16,207 bases of DNA from Syntrophorhabdus sp. (lineage in GTDB: Bacteria > Desulfobacterota > BSN033 > UBA1163), in assembly GCA_020724025.1 (NCBI GenBank), contig DYHU01000057.1, positions 1 to 16,207 on the forward strand, in the 5' to 3' direction. A model generated the notes under the pieces. It worked only from the letters and a program-made list of their open reading frames with translations, made no database searches and was not told the DNA's origin. Position numbers and translations under genes: made by a program. Within the stretch, counting starts at the first letter, position 1, and each line of letters begins with the position of its first letter. Shown here one piece after another: positions 1-6,841 of the stretch.

Positions 1-1207
1 GTGTGAATCCCTTTCTCTTTCTCCCGGCCACGAAGCTTCCTCGTATAATATCGTATAATAGCGCATAAAATCCCGATTCTTCGTCGAGGCAATGAAAGCC
101 GCCTGATACAGCGCATAGCGTAAATCGGCTTTGCCCCTCTTGGAGATCTCCGGAGTGGCCTTATCCGAATTCTTTCCACTTCGATCCGCACCGAGGTCTA
201 ATCCACCCAGCTTCAACACCTGTTTTCCATTCTGAAATCGATCGGGGTCTCCTATTGCCCCCAACACCTTGGCCGACACATCAGGACCAAACCCGGGAAT
301 CGTCAAAACGTACGGGTACTCCGGAAACTGCTGACAGAGCTCCTCGATTTTGTCTTCCGTCTCCTTGATCATCTCGCGTATCTGCTTTAATCCCTCCACC
401 ATGAGTTTTGCCTCATGCTCCACTCCAGGCACCCCCTCACAACCAATCGACATTCCCGCCTTCTCCCATACCCCCTCTAATCGCCTCCTCTGCTCCATCC
501 TGATCCGTAGAGACGTCACCCGCTGGATAAAGGGTTCAACGTCTAATTGAACAATTTGAGAGGGAGGAAAACTCCACCTCACAATCGACAAACCCGCCGC
601 CCCCAACCGCTCATAGTCCCGATCCATCTCCGGAAAATACTGCGCAATCAGATGATTCCGAATTCTTACCCGATAGCCCTGCTCTTGCTTCTTGAGCCGC
701 CTCTTTAACGACAATAACCCCCGCAACCCCCTTAACTCTGCCGATGGATGCTCGTAATATAAACACTTGCCCTGCGATATCAAATCCGCCACATTGGCCG
801 AATCCTTCATCACGCCAAGGGCGTGACTTGTTCCAACGCCCATCTAACGACTCGCGGTTCCGCTTCACCGTCACCCCCGAGACCAACACCACCATCCTCC
901 CTAAGGTGATCAAATACTCTCCCAGGGGTTTATGGTAATTGGCCGTCGGCTCCATCCCATAGACCACCTTCTTCAAACCATCCCGCACCCGAAGGGCCTC
1001 TGCCTGATCCAGAAGGCTTCTAAATCCCTCATGGTCGTTGCTAAAGACAAAACGCCTCAATAACGTTTTCCCCGTCGCTGTCCCAAAAAAGGCGTGGTGC
1101 CGATCCTTCGCAATATCAATTCCTACAATCAAATACTCCCCCGAATGCCTTATCTCTTTCCTTAGTTGACGAAACTGCTCCAGCCGGTTACGATTGAGCT
1201 CATCCAT
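1..1207 (-). pseudogene. IS110-family transposase, frameshifted and cut by the window edge
   Basis: IS110-family DEDD recombinases move their element using a RuvC-like N-terminal domain and a C-terminal serine-bearing domain, guided by a bridge RNA. The first part (ATG at 1207, about 127 residues) shows the RuvC-like start VGIDIAKDRHHAFF with Asp31 and the GMEPTANYHK motif with Glu86. At 810-826 the frame breaks. The rest continues in the next frame from about 822 to base 1: KDSANVADLISQGKC, then a long helical linker, then PGFGPDVSAKVLGAIGDPDRF and LGGLDLGADRSGKNS of the Transposase_20 domain. The end is lost at base 1. Compared with the usual NK-S/H-D-x-KD spacing of the family (from memory), about 10 extra bases are present and the third catalytic Asp is missing. 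AAGGAGG lies 6 nt before the ATG. Family is certain. The defect could be real decay or an assembly error. Confidence 0.9.
810..826. repeat. Perfect 17-bp palindrome at the transposase frameshift
   Basis: TCACGCC-AAG-GGCGTGA: perfect 7-bp arms around a 3-nt centre. It sits exactly where the IS110 reading frame changes and where the third DEDD aspartate is expected, so it appears to be the inserted or duplicated sequence that inactivates the gene. Confidence 0.7.
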
Positions 1208-1209
1208 TG

Positions 1210-1272
1210 GAAACCTCCTTTTAAGAATTTGAGTTTGGTCGTGCTTACTCTTATCTCTTAACAGGAGGTTTC
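1210..1272 (-). promoter_or_regulatory. Hairpin sequestering the IS110 transposase Shine-Dalgarno
   Basis: Bases 1210-1226 and 1256-1272 form a 17-bp inverted repeat with one mismatch and a 29-nt loop. Read on the minus strand, the promoter-proximal arm contains AGGAGG's complement-pairing partner and the distal arm contains AAGGAGG, the ribosome-binding site 6 nt before the transposase ATG at 1207. The fold would hide the site. Comparable hairpins in other insertion sequences block translation from transcripts that read in from outside; applying that here is inference. Confidence 0.6.
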
Positions 1273-1450
1273 TTTTTGTGGTAGATTATAAATAAACTTT
1301 TTCTATCTTATTCTTTAAGGTTTAACCTCACTCTACCATAATATATAACGTTGGTTCTGAAACAACTTAACAGGGCTTCTTCTGTTAATTATTTGGCCGT
1401 TTCTAAAGAACCTCAGATTCTTAAAAGAAAAATGCTTTAGAACCAAAGCC
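1273..1450 (-). ncRNA. Candidate IS110 leader / bridge-RNA region
   Basis: This is the non-coding sequence upstream of the transposase, the place where IS110-group elements encode their bridge RNA (IS1111-group elements have it at the other end). Visible structure: TGGTAGA/TCTACCA at 1279-1285 and 1332-1338; TTAACAG/CTGTTAA at 1367-1373 and 1382-1388 with an 8-nt loop; TTGGTTCT/AGAACCAA at 1351-1358 and 1439-1446 enclosing the previous hairpin. No ORF is present. The element end was not located and the guide loops could not be assigned, so this is a location-based proposal. Confidence 0.35.
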
Positions 1451-1551
1451 CCCCTTTTTCTGTCCCCCCTTTTTCCATAGAATCAGCATAAAAATCAATG
1501 TTATGCCCCAAACAAAGAAAGCTACGTAAAACACGCACTGTTAGCTAAACT

Positions 1552-1751
1552 TTAAAAGTGCACACCCTATCACCTCCTCTCCCCTCGGGGAGAGGAGAAA
1601 GGTGAGGGGGGATAACCTGGAGACCACCCTCACCCCAACCCTCTCCCGCCAGCGGGAGAGGGAGAATATTGATTTTCATCATCTGATTCTCATGTCTTTG
1701 TTAACGAGCCTACCATGGCCGATTTTAAACAAATTAAGTGTGCACTTTTAA
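1552..1751. mobile_element. MITE-like 200-bp element with 14-bp terminal inverted repeats
   Basis: TTAAAAGTGCACAC at 1552-1565 is the exact reverse complement of 1738-1751. Inside are two perfect 11-bp hairpins of related CCTCTCCC/GGGAGAGG sequence (1574-1597 and 1639-1662), plus GGTGAGGG/CCCTCACC (1601-1608, 1627-1634), which lets the two halves fold back on each other. No protein is encoded. The outermost bases are TTAA on both sides, which could be part of the repeat or a duplicated target. No other target duplication was found. The right end lies 37 bp before the antitoxin-like gene, so the element may carry or disturb its promoter. Confidence 0.55.
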
Positions 1752-1788
1752 TTCTTAAATGACAATGTAATACAAGAGGTGATAAGAA

Positions 1789-2031
1789 ATGAGCACTGCA
1801 AAAGTGGCCATAACGTTAGATGAAAATTTGCTCAAGCGATTGGACCGGTTGGTGAAGAACCGGATGTTCGAATACCGAAGTCGTGCCATTCAGGAAGCGG
1901 TGAGCGAAAAACTATCAAGGTTGGAACGAGGCCGGCTGGCAAGGGAGTGCGCCAAACTGGACAGAACATTTGAGCAAACCATGGCTGAGGAAGGTCTGTC
2001 GGTTGAGGTAGTGGAGGGGTGGGAGTTGTAG
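1789..2031 (+). CDS. Ribbon-helix-helix antitoxin-like protein (solitary)
   Basis: An 80-residue protein with a CopG/MetJ-type ribbon-helix-helix fold at the N-terminus. The strand [11 protein letters not shown] (residues 5-15) is followed by two helices through about residue 44, including RSRAIQEAV, the usual dimer and DNA-contact region. The acidic, Trp-containing C-terminal tail (VEVVEGWEL) resembles the toxin-binding tails of RHH antitoxins paired with MazF/PemK toxins. GAGGTG lies 7 nt before the ATG. In that family the toxin gene normally overlaps or directly follows the antitoxin stop. Here the next 250 bases hold only repeats and no toxin-like frame. It is therefore an orphan antitoxin or a stand-alone repressor. 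The fold is secure and the partner assignment is inferred. Confidence 0.75.
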   Translation: MSTAKVAITLDENLLKRLDRLVKNRMFEYRSRAIQEAVSEKLSRLERGRLARECAKLDRTFEQTMAEEGLSVEVVEGWEL

Positions 2032-2108
2032 ATTTGCTCTTGGATTCAAGGAATTTAGGAAATTGCTTTAGGGCGCTCGCAATGACAATAATATTTATTC
2101 CAAATTTT

Positions 2109-2266
2109 GTAACACTTTAGTGCTTTGAAAAATCACCTTGCCTGTCATTCCCGAGCAGGCGGGAATCCAGAGAGGTTTTTAAAGAAACTGGATTCCTGCT
2201 TTCGCAGGAAAGACAACCCCAGGAGACGTTCTATCTAATGCTTTTTTCAAAGAACTAAATTGATAC
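2109..2266. mobile_element. GTAACAC-ended MITE, copy A
   Basis: The left end GTAACACTTTAGTGCTTTG begins at 2109; a diverged inverted copy ends at 2266. Flanks are CAAATTTT (2101-2108) and CAAATTGT (2267-2274), a 7/8 match consistent with an 8-bp target duplication. The core is a different palindrome, 2143-2170 against 2188-2215, of the TCATTCCCG...CGGGAATCCAG type widely scattered in proteobacterial genomes. It fills most of the gap between the antitoxin-like gene and rsmE. The remaining 2032-2100 holds no gene. Confidence 0.65.
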
Positions 2267-2285
2267 CAAATTGTCAATTTCCATA

Positions 2286-3029
2286 TCAACTTAAATCTCC
2301 CAGTTCGTATTGAAGAATTCCTATCAAAGTGATGGCGGCGGTTTCGGTTCTCAAAATACGCTGGCCCAATTTAACAGGAATGAAGCTTTTCTCTTTTGCA
2401 AGCGCCACTTCGTCATCAGTCAGACCTCCTTCGGGTCCGACCAGGGCGTAGATCTTTGTTGGGGGATTCAATACGGAATATTTTTTGAGGACATCTCTGA
2501 GGCTCTCGCCTTCTTTCTCCCAGAGGAGGATCTTCAACGCACCCTCTTTACAAAAATCCAGAGATTCCTTAAACGAACGATAGGGCTCTATCTTCGGAAC
2601 TTTTGCCCTTCTCGATTGCTGGACCGCCTTGACGGCGATCTCCTGCCAACGGTGAGCTTTCTTCTGTTTTGTTTCCCTCTCTTCGATAGAAATCGACCTT
2701 TCGGACTTAAAAGGGATAATGGTCGAGACACCCAGTTCCGTTGCCTTCTGGATGATCCATTCCATTCTTTCCTTTTCCGGAAGGGCCTGAAGAAGAATGA
2801 TTTCCAAAGATGACTCGGTGGGGGAGGGAAAAGCATCAAAGATAAAAACGAAGGCGCTTTCTTTGGTGATACGAAGGACTCTCGCTCTGAAGTCCTTTCC
2901 TTGGGAATCGGTCAGGGTGATGATGTTCCCCGCCCGGCCTCCCTGAAATCGAAGGGCCTCCAGAGGAGGCCCTTCGAGGATCACTTCTTTCCCTGTTTCA
3001 AGCTTCTGATCCAGAACGATTCTATCCAT
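2286..3029 (-). CDS. rsmE: 16S rRNA (uracil(1498)-N3)-methyltransferase RsmE
   Basis: Transfers a methyl group from S-adenosylmethionine to N3 of U1498 in 16S rRNA, on the assembled small subunit. The 247-residue length is normal. An N-terminal PUA-like beta domain (1-75) precedes a SPOUT domain with family motifs: ERMEWIIQKATELGV (88-102), QQSRR (137-141), GPEGG (198-202) and LGQRILRTETAA (221-232), the last two forming the SAM-binding trefoil knot. The frame extends further upstream, but that part is Lys/Arg-rich and merely overlaps the preceding gene. The ATG at 3029 gives MDRIVLDQ, which matches the family start. It overlaps the lon-like stop by 8 bp (ATGGATAG) without a strong Shine-Dalgarno, so translation is probably coupled to the protease gene. 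Confidence 0.93.
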   Translation of the reverse strand: MDRIVLDQKLETGKEVILEGPPLEALRFQGGRAGNIITLTDSQGKDFRARVLRITKESAFVFIFDAFPSPTESSLEIILLQALPEKERMEWIIQKATELGVSTIIPFKSERSISIEERETKQKKAHRWQEIAVKAVQQSRRAKVPKIEPYRSFKESLDFCKEGALKILLWEKEGESLRDVLKKYSVLNPPTKIYALVGPEGGLTDDEVALAKEKSFIPVKLGQRILRTETAAITLIGILQYELGDLS

Positions 3030-5505
3030 TGCAGGAGGCTTTGCCTCTCTTTTTCTTCTTCTCCTTGGTTTCCTCTCCGCCCCCCTCATACTCTTTGATC
3101 TTCTTTCCCAATTCCTGAAGCTTCCTGTCCACCAGGTCATTGACCGTGCCTTCTTTAAAACGTCCATCCTCCAGCCGATCACCTGCTTCCACACCGGTGA
3201 GGATCGTAATCCCCTGATCGATGGTTTTCACCGGATAGACATGAAACTTCCCTTCCTGGACCGCCTGCACCACATCCTTTCTCAACATTAAATCATCGAT
3301 ATTGAGGTGAGGAATCATCACGCCCTGCTTTTCTGTTAAACCTTTCGCCTTGCAAACTTCGAAAAACCCTTCGATCTTCTCATTCACTCCGCCGATGGGT
3401 TGAACCTCTCCTTTCTGATTGACCGAACCCGTCACGGCAATATCCTGCCGGAGGGGAAGACCGGAAAGGCTCGAGAGAAGGGCATAGAGTTCCGTTGAGG
3501 AGGCGCTGTCCCCTTCCACCCCGCTGTAAGACTGCTCAAAACAGATGCTGGCGCTCATGGTGATCGGCTTGTCCTGAGCATATCGGTCCCTGAGGTATCC
3601 CGAAAGGATGTAGACCCCTTTATTATGGATGGGGCCGCTCATCTCCGCTTCCCTCTCGATATTAATAATTCCAGCTTTTCCCAGAGAGGTCTTGACGGTA
3701 ATCCGCGAGGGTTTCCCGAAAGCGTAATCTCCCAGGTTATAGACGGAGAGGCCATTGACCTGTCCTGCGACCATCCCATCGGAATCAATCAGGATCGTCC
3801 CATCATCAATCATCTCCTGAATCTTCTCCTCCACAAGATTCAGACGATAAGCCCTTTTCTCAATGGCCTTGTCCACATGGGCCTCTTTTACCACCGGAGA
3901 ACCATCCTTCCCAGCCCAGTAGTTGGCCTCTCTCAGGAGATCGGCAATGAGGTGAAACCGTGTGGAGAGTTTTTTCTGTCTTCCTGAAATCCTAACCCCA
4001 TGCTCCACAACCGCTGCCACACCCGTTCGATCAAAGGGCCTCAATTTCTCCTCATCGCAGACCTTCCGGATGAAGGAGGCATACTGCCGGACTTTTTCTT
4101 CATCTTTGCCGGTGACCGAATCGAAGTCCGCCTTGATCTTAAAAATCTTTTTAAAGTCATCATCCAGGTTGAAGAGGAGGTGGTAGAGATGGGTGTCACC
4201 GATCATGATGACCTTTGTATTGCACTCGATGGGCTCCGGTTTGAGGGCAGTGGTGGCAAAGAAATAGAAGGGATCGTAAGTCTGAACCTCCATTACCTGA
4301 TTCTTCAAGGTCCGCTTCAAGGCGGGCCAGACCCCTGGTTCCACGAGGCCATCCAGTCCATTGAAGATCAAATACCCGCCATTCGCCCTCAAAAATGACC
4401 CTGCTTTGATATGGGTGAAGTCGGTCTTCCAGACTCCGGAGCGCTCAACCACCCTTTCGACGGTGCCGAAAAGGTTTCGGTAGTTCGGCGTCATCTCCAC
4501 GATGATGGGCGCCCCCTTGGTCTCGGAATTATCCACCAGGACATTGACTTGATATTCGTTGAATGTATCCACCGGCTGAGGCAGGACCAGCCCTGGGATG
4601 GGCGAGGGGGGAGATTCCTCTTTCTCTCTGAAACGATGAAAATTGGTCAGGATATCTTCCTGGACCTCATCCAGGTAGTGATGAATCTTTTTGTAATCAA
4701 ATCTCTCCTTGATATCTGAGATGGAGTCTTTGACGGCCGGAGAAATCATCTCCGTATCCAGAGTCGACAATTGATCCTTGATCTCCTTTTCCGATTTCCG
4801 GGTCACCTTGAAGATATCCTCCAATTCGTTGACCAGTCCGGTCTGTTTCTCCTTAATCTTTTCCAGCTCCTCCCTGGAGAACTTATCCTCTTCCACCATC
4901 GTTTCTAACTGCTCAATGTTGACCGGGTTCCCCTCCACCACCGGGAAAATACCCGGACGGGAATAGGGTCCCGCCTGGATCTGAACGAGAGCGAAACCTT
5001 CCTTGTTCACCTTCTTTTCAAACTCACGGAACATCTCGGCCTGCCTGTTCCGATATCCTTCGACCAGCTCTTTCTTCTTGTTGAGGTAGTTCTCGTTCTC
5101 AAAGATGAGGGGGACCTTCTTCCTCAGGGTTTCGATCAGGGTCTCCATCTCTTTTTTGAAACCATTTCCCTGGCCCGCTGGAAGGCTGAGCATATGGGGC
5201 ATATCCGGGTTCTTGAAGTTGTTGACATAGCAGAGGTCATTGGGAATCTTTCCTTTAACATCCATCTCCTCAAAGACCGCTTTGATCGTAGTGAAGCGGC
5301 CTGTCCCTGCCAGTCCGGTCACAAAGATATTGTATCCGATACTCTCGATTTCCAACCCTACCCGGATCGCCTCCAGGGCTCTTTCCTGACCGATGATCTC
5401 CTGGCAGGGCTCAATCGCTTCTGTGGTTTCCATAGGGAATGAATTGGGATCGCACCGCCAGCGCAACTTCTCAATAGGCACCTCTTCATAGCTCTTCTCC
5501 GCCAT
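3022..5505 (-). CDS. Lon-like AAA+ protease (AAA_32/S16 family)
   Basis: A cytoplasmic Lon-related protease of 827 residues. The N-terminus shows LRWRCDPNSF and EIIGQERALEAIRVGLEI, typical of the AAA_32 branch. The Walker A-like loop is GLAGTGR at 64-70, with Arg where Lys is usual. A long helical, probably coiled-coil insert spans about 117-300. The second half of the ATPase domain has GGYLIFNGLDGL (376-387), where the Walker B acidic pair is not canonical. The S16 protease domain (about 570-775) keeps catalytic Ser667 in GVEGDSAS and Lys710 in GGVNEKIEG. The C-terminus ends in a Lys-rich tail. AGGAGG lies 9 nt before the ATG and a sigma70-like promoter lies further upstream. It is first in an operon with rsmE. 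It is not the housekeeping Lon, which has a different N-domain. Altered nucleotide motifs may be a family trait. Confidence 0.9.
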   Translation of the reverse strand: MAEKSYEEVPIEKLRWRCDPNSFPMETTEAIEPCQEIIGQERALEAIRVGLEIESIGYNIFVTGLAGTGRFTTIKAVFEEMDVKGKIPNDLCYVNNFKNPDMPHMLSLPAGQGNGFKKEMETLIETLRKKVPLIFENENYLNKKKELVEGYRNRQAEMFREFEKKVNKEGFALVQIQAGPYSRPGIFPVVEGNPVNIEQLETMVEEDKFSREELEKIKEKQTGLVNELEDIFKVTRKSEKEIKDQLSTLDTEMISPAVKDSISDIKERFDYKKIHHYLDEVQEDILTNFHRFREKEESPPSPIPGLVLPQPVDTFNEYQVNVLVDNSETKGAPIIVEMTPNYRNLFGTVERVVERSGVWKTDFTHIKAGSFLRANGGYLIFNGLDGLVEPGVWPALKRTLKNQVMEVQTYDPFYFFATTALKPEPIECNTKVIMIGDTHLYHLLFNLDDDFKKIFKIKADFDSVTGKDEEKVRQYASFIRKVCDEEKLRPFDRTGVAAVVEHGVRISGRQKKLSTRFHLIADLLREANYWAGKDGSPVVKEAHVDKAIEKRAYRLNLVEEKIQEMIDDGTILIDSDGMVAGQVNGLSVYNLGDYAFGKPSRITVKTSLGKAGIINIEREAEMSGPIHNKGVYILSGYLRDRYAQDKPITMSASICFEQSYSGVEGDSASSTELYALLSSLSGLPLRQDIAVTGSVNQKGEVQPIGGVNEKIEGFFEVCKAKGLTEKQGVMIPHLNIDDLMLRKDVVQAVQEGKFHVYPVKTIDQGITILTGVEAGDRLEDGRFKEGTVNDLVDRKLQELGKKIKEYEGGGEETKEKKKKRGKASCNG

Positions 5506-5547
5506 AATCTCTTTCCTCCTGGTTCAGATAACGGACTCTTTTGGGTT

Positions 5548-5576
5548 TATTTATAACAGATCACCGGAAAAGTCAA
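5548..5576 (-). promoter_or_regulatory. Sigma70-like promoter of the lon-like gene
   Basis: On the minus strand: -35 TTGACT (5571-5576), 17-bp spacer, -10 TAAATA (5548-5553). A TATAAA overlaps with a 15-bp spacer (5550-5555). It lies about 45 bp before the ATG and outside the neighbouring repeat element. No heat-shock sigma32 consensus was seen. Confidence 0.5.
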
Positions 5577-5639
5577 CGAACGCAAACGAAGAAATGGGAA
5601 ATGAGAAATAGGAATTAAGAGTGATGATTTATGAATTGA

Positions 5640-5875
5640 GTAACACTTTAGCTCTTTGAAATGGAGTGACATGGGATACCGATCCGTGAGTCCTCCAAAG
5701 TTTTAGAATGCGGTTTTTCCTATTTTATCGAATGGAAACGAAGGAAGTGAATCTAACTCAGCCAGCCATTGGGGGCCAAGGGAGTGGTTGGCCAAAAGGT
5801 TTCCGCTCTAAAACTTTCTCAGGCTCCCTGACCGGTATCCCATGAGGACGATTTAACAAAACGCTAAAGTGTTAC
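5640..5875. mobile_element. GTAACAC-ended MITE, copy B, with 8-bp target duplication
   Basis: Ends GTAACACTTTAGC (5640-5652) and its inverted copy (5863-5875) match over 13 bases and partly beyond. The flanks are identical: TGAATTGA at 5632-5639 and 5876-5883, a perfect 8-bp direct repeat. The core is a long imperfect hairpin: CATGGGATACCG (5670-5681) pairs perfectly with 5833-5844, and further pairing runs through AAAGTTTTAGA-like arms. GTAA ends and 8-bp duplications are the known signature of IS66-family elements. No transposase is inside. It fills most of the 415-bp gap between the lon-like gene and dnaJ; the remainder is AT-rich, GAATTGAGAATTGA-type sequence without a gene. Confidence 0.75.
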
Positions 5876-5920
5876 TGAATTGAGAATTGACCATTGAGAA
5901 CTGAAAATTGGTCATTGAAT

Positions 5921-6841
5921 TTAGATGCCTTCTTTGGCAAGTTCCTGGATCAGACTTTTTGCTTTTTCTGACACCCTTTTGGGAATTTTCACAATCACCT
6001 TCACATATTCATCCCCTCTGCCCTCTTTCTGAAGGTGGGGAATGCCGAGCCCTTTCAATCGCATCTTCGTATGGCTCTGGGTTCCCGGAGGAACCTTGAT
6101 TTTCTTTGTCCCTTCAAGGGTGGGAACTTCGACGGAGTTTCCCAGAACAGCCTCTGAAAAACTGACCTCCTTTTCTACCACCAGGTCATCCCCTTCACGG
6201 GTAAAGATGGGATGTTCCCGGATGGAAATCTGGAGGTAGAGATCGCCCGGAGGGCCGCCTTTTTCCCCCTCCACCCCTTTTCCGGCCAGCCTCAGTTTCT
6301 TCCCTGCTTGTATTCCCTTAGGGATCTTTACGGAAACTTCTTCCACTTTGCCATCCTTGCGATAGGAAATCCTCTTCTCTCCGCCTGAGGCCGCCTCTTC
6401 GAGAGAGATCGTTAATTCATAAAGGATGTCTTCTCCCTTCTGGGGCATCCGGCCCATGTCCTGGTAACCGTGTGAACCGCCGAAAAGATCTCCGAAATCG
6501 AAACCGCCCCTTCCTCCTCCAAATTTGAACTCCCGCCGCCCCCTTCCGCCAAAGACACCCGAAAGAATCTCCTCGAAATCAAATCCCCGGAAGATGTCCT
6601 CCTGAGTGAATCGCTGACGGAATCCTTCGGCGCCAAAGTTATCGTACTGCTTTCGTTTCTCTTTATCGCTTAAAACCGCATAGGCCTCGTTGATCTCCTT
6701 GAAGCGTTCCTCCGCCTCCTTTTTGTTCGGATTCCGGTCCGGATGGTATTTCATCGCCAGTTTCCGGTAAGCCCGCTTGACCTCTTCGTCACCGGCGTTC
6801 TTGCTGACACCTAAAATTTCATAATAATCTCTGTTCGCCAT
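5921..6841 (-). CDS. DnaJ/CbpA-type co-chaperone (zinc-finger-less)
   Basis: A class B J-protein of 306 residues that stimulates DnaK ATPase and delivers unfolded clients. The J domain spans 1-68 with the essential HPD at 33-35. A Gly/Phe-rich linker runs about 85-130 ([14 protein letters not shown] and similar). Two C-terminal beta-barrel substrate domains follow, about 136-205 and 210-287, including [19 protein letters not shown] and [17 protein letters not shown]. The CxxCxGxG zinc repeats of true DnaJ are absent, as in CbpA. The ATG at 6841 shares a base with the stop of the upstream ClpX-like gene (TAATG), with AAGGG just before it. The two proteins are therefore translated together, suggesting a joint role in remodelling. 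It is probably not the housekeeping DnaJ. Confidence 0.93.
   Translation of the reverse strand: MANRDYYEILGVSKNAGDEEVKRAYRKLAMKYHPDRNPNKKEAEERFKEINEAYAVLSDKEKRKQYDNFGAEGFRQRFTQEDIFRGFDFEEILSGVFGGRGRREFKFGGGRGGFDFGDLFGGSHGYQDMGRMPQKGEDILYELTISLEEAASGGEKRISYRKDGKVEEVSVKIPKGIQAGKKLRLAGKGVEGEKGGPPGDLYLQISIREHPIFTREGDDLVVEKEVSFSEAVLGNSVEVPTLEGTKKIKVPPGTQSHTKMRLKGLGIPHLQKEGRGDEYVKVIVKIPKRVSEKAKSLIQELAKEGI

Noticed and set aside
2032..2108. Remnant of a MazF/PemK toxin after the antitoxin-like gene
   Set aside because: No frame gives toxin-like residues, and much of the sequence resembles a dispersed GCGCTCGCAATGACA-type repeat.
3030..3194. Upstream extension of rsmE by 55 codons
   Set aside because: The added residues are basic, unlike the RsmE N-terminus, and overlap the end of the lon-like gene in another frame. 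ATG 3029 fits the family.
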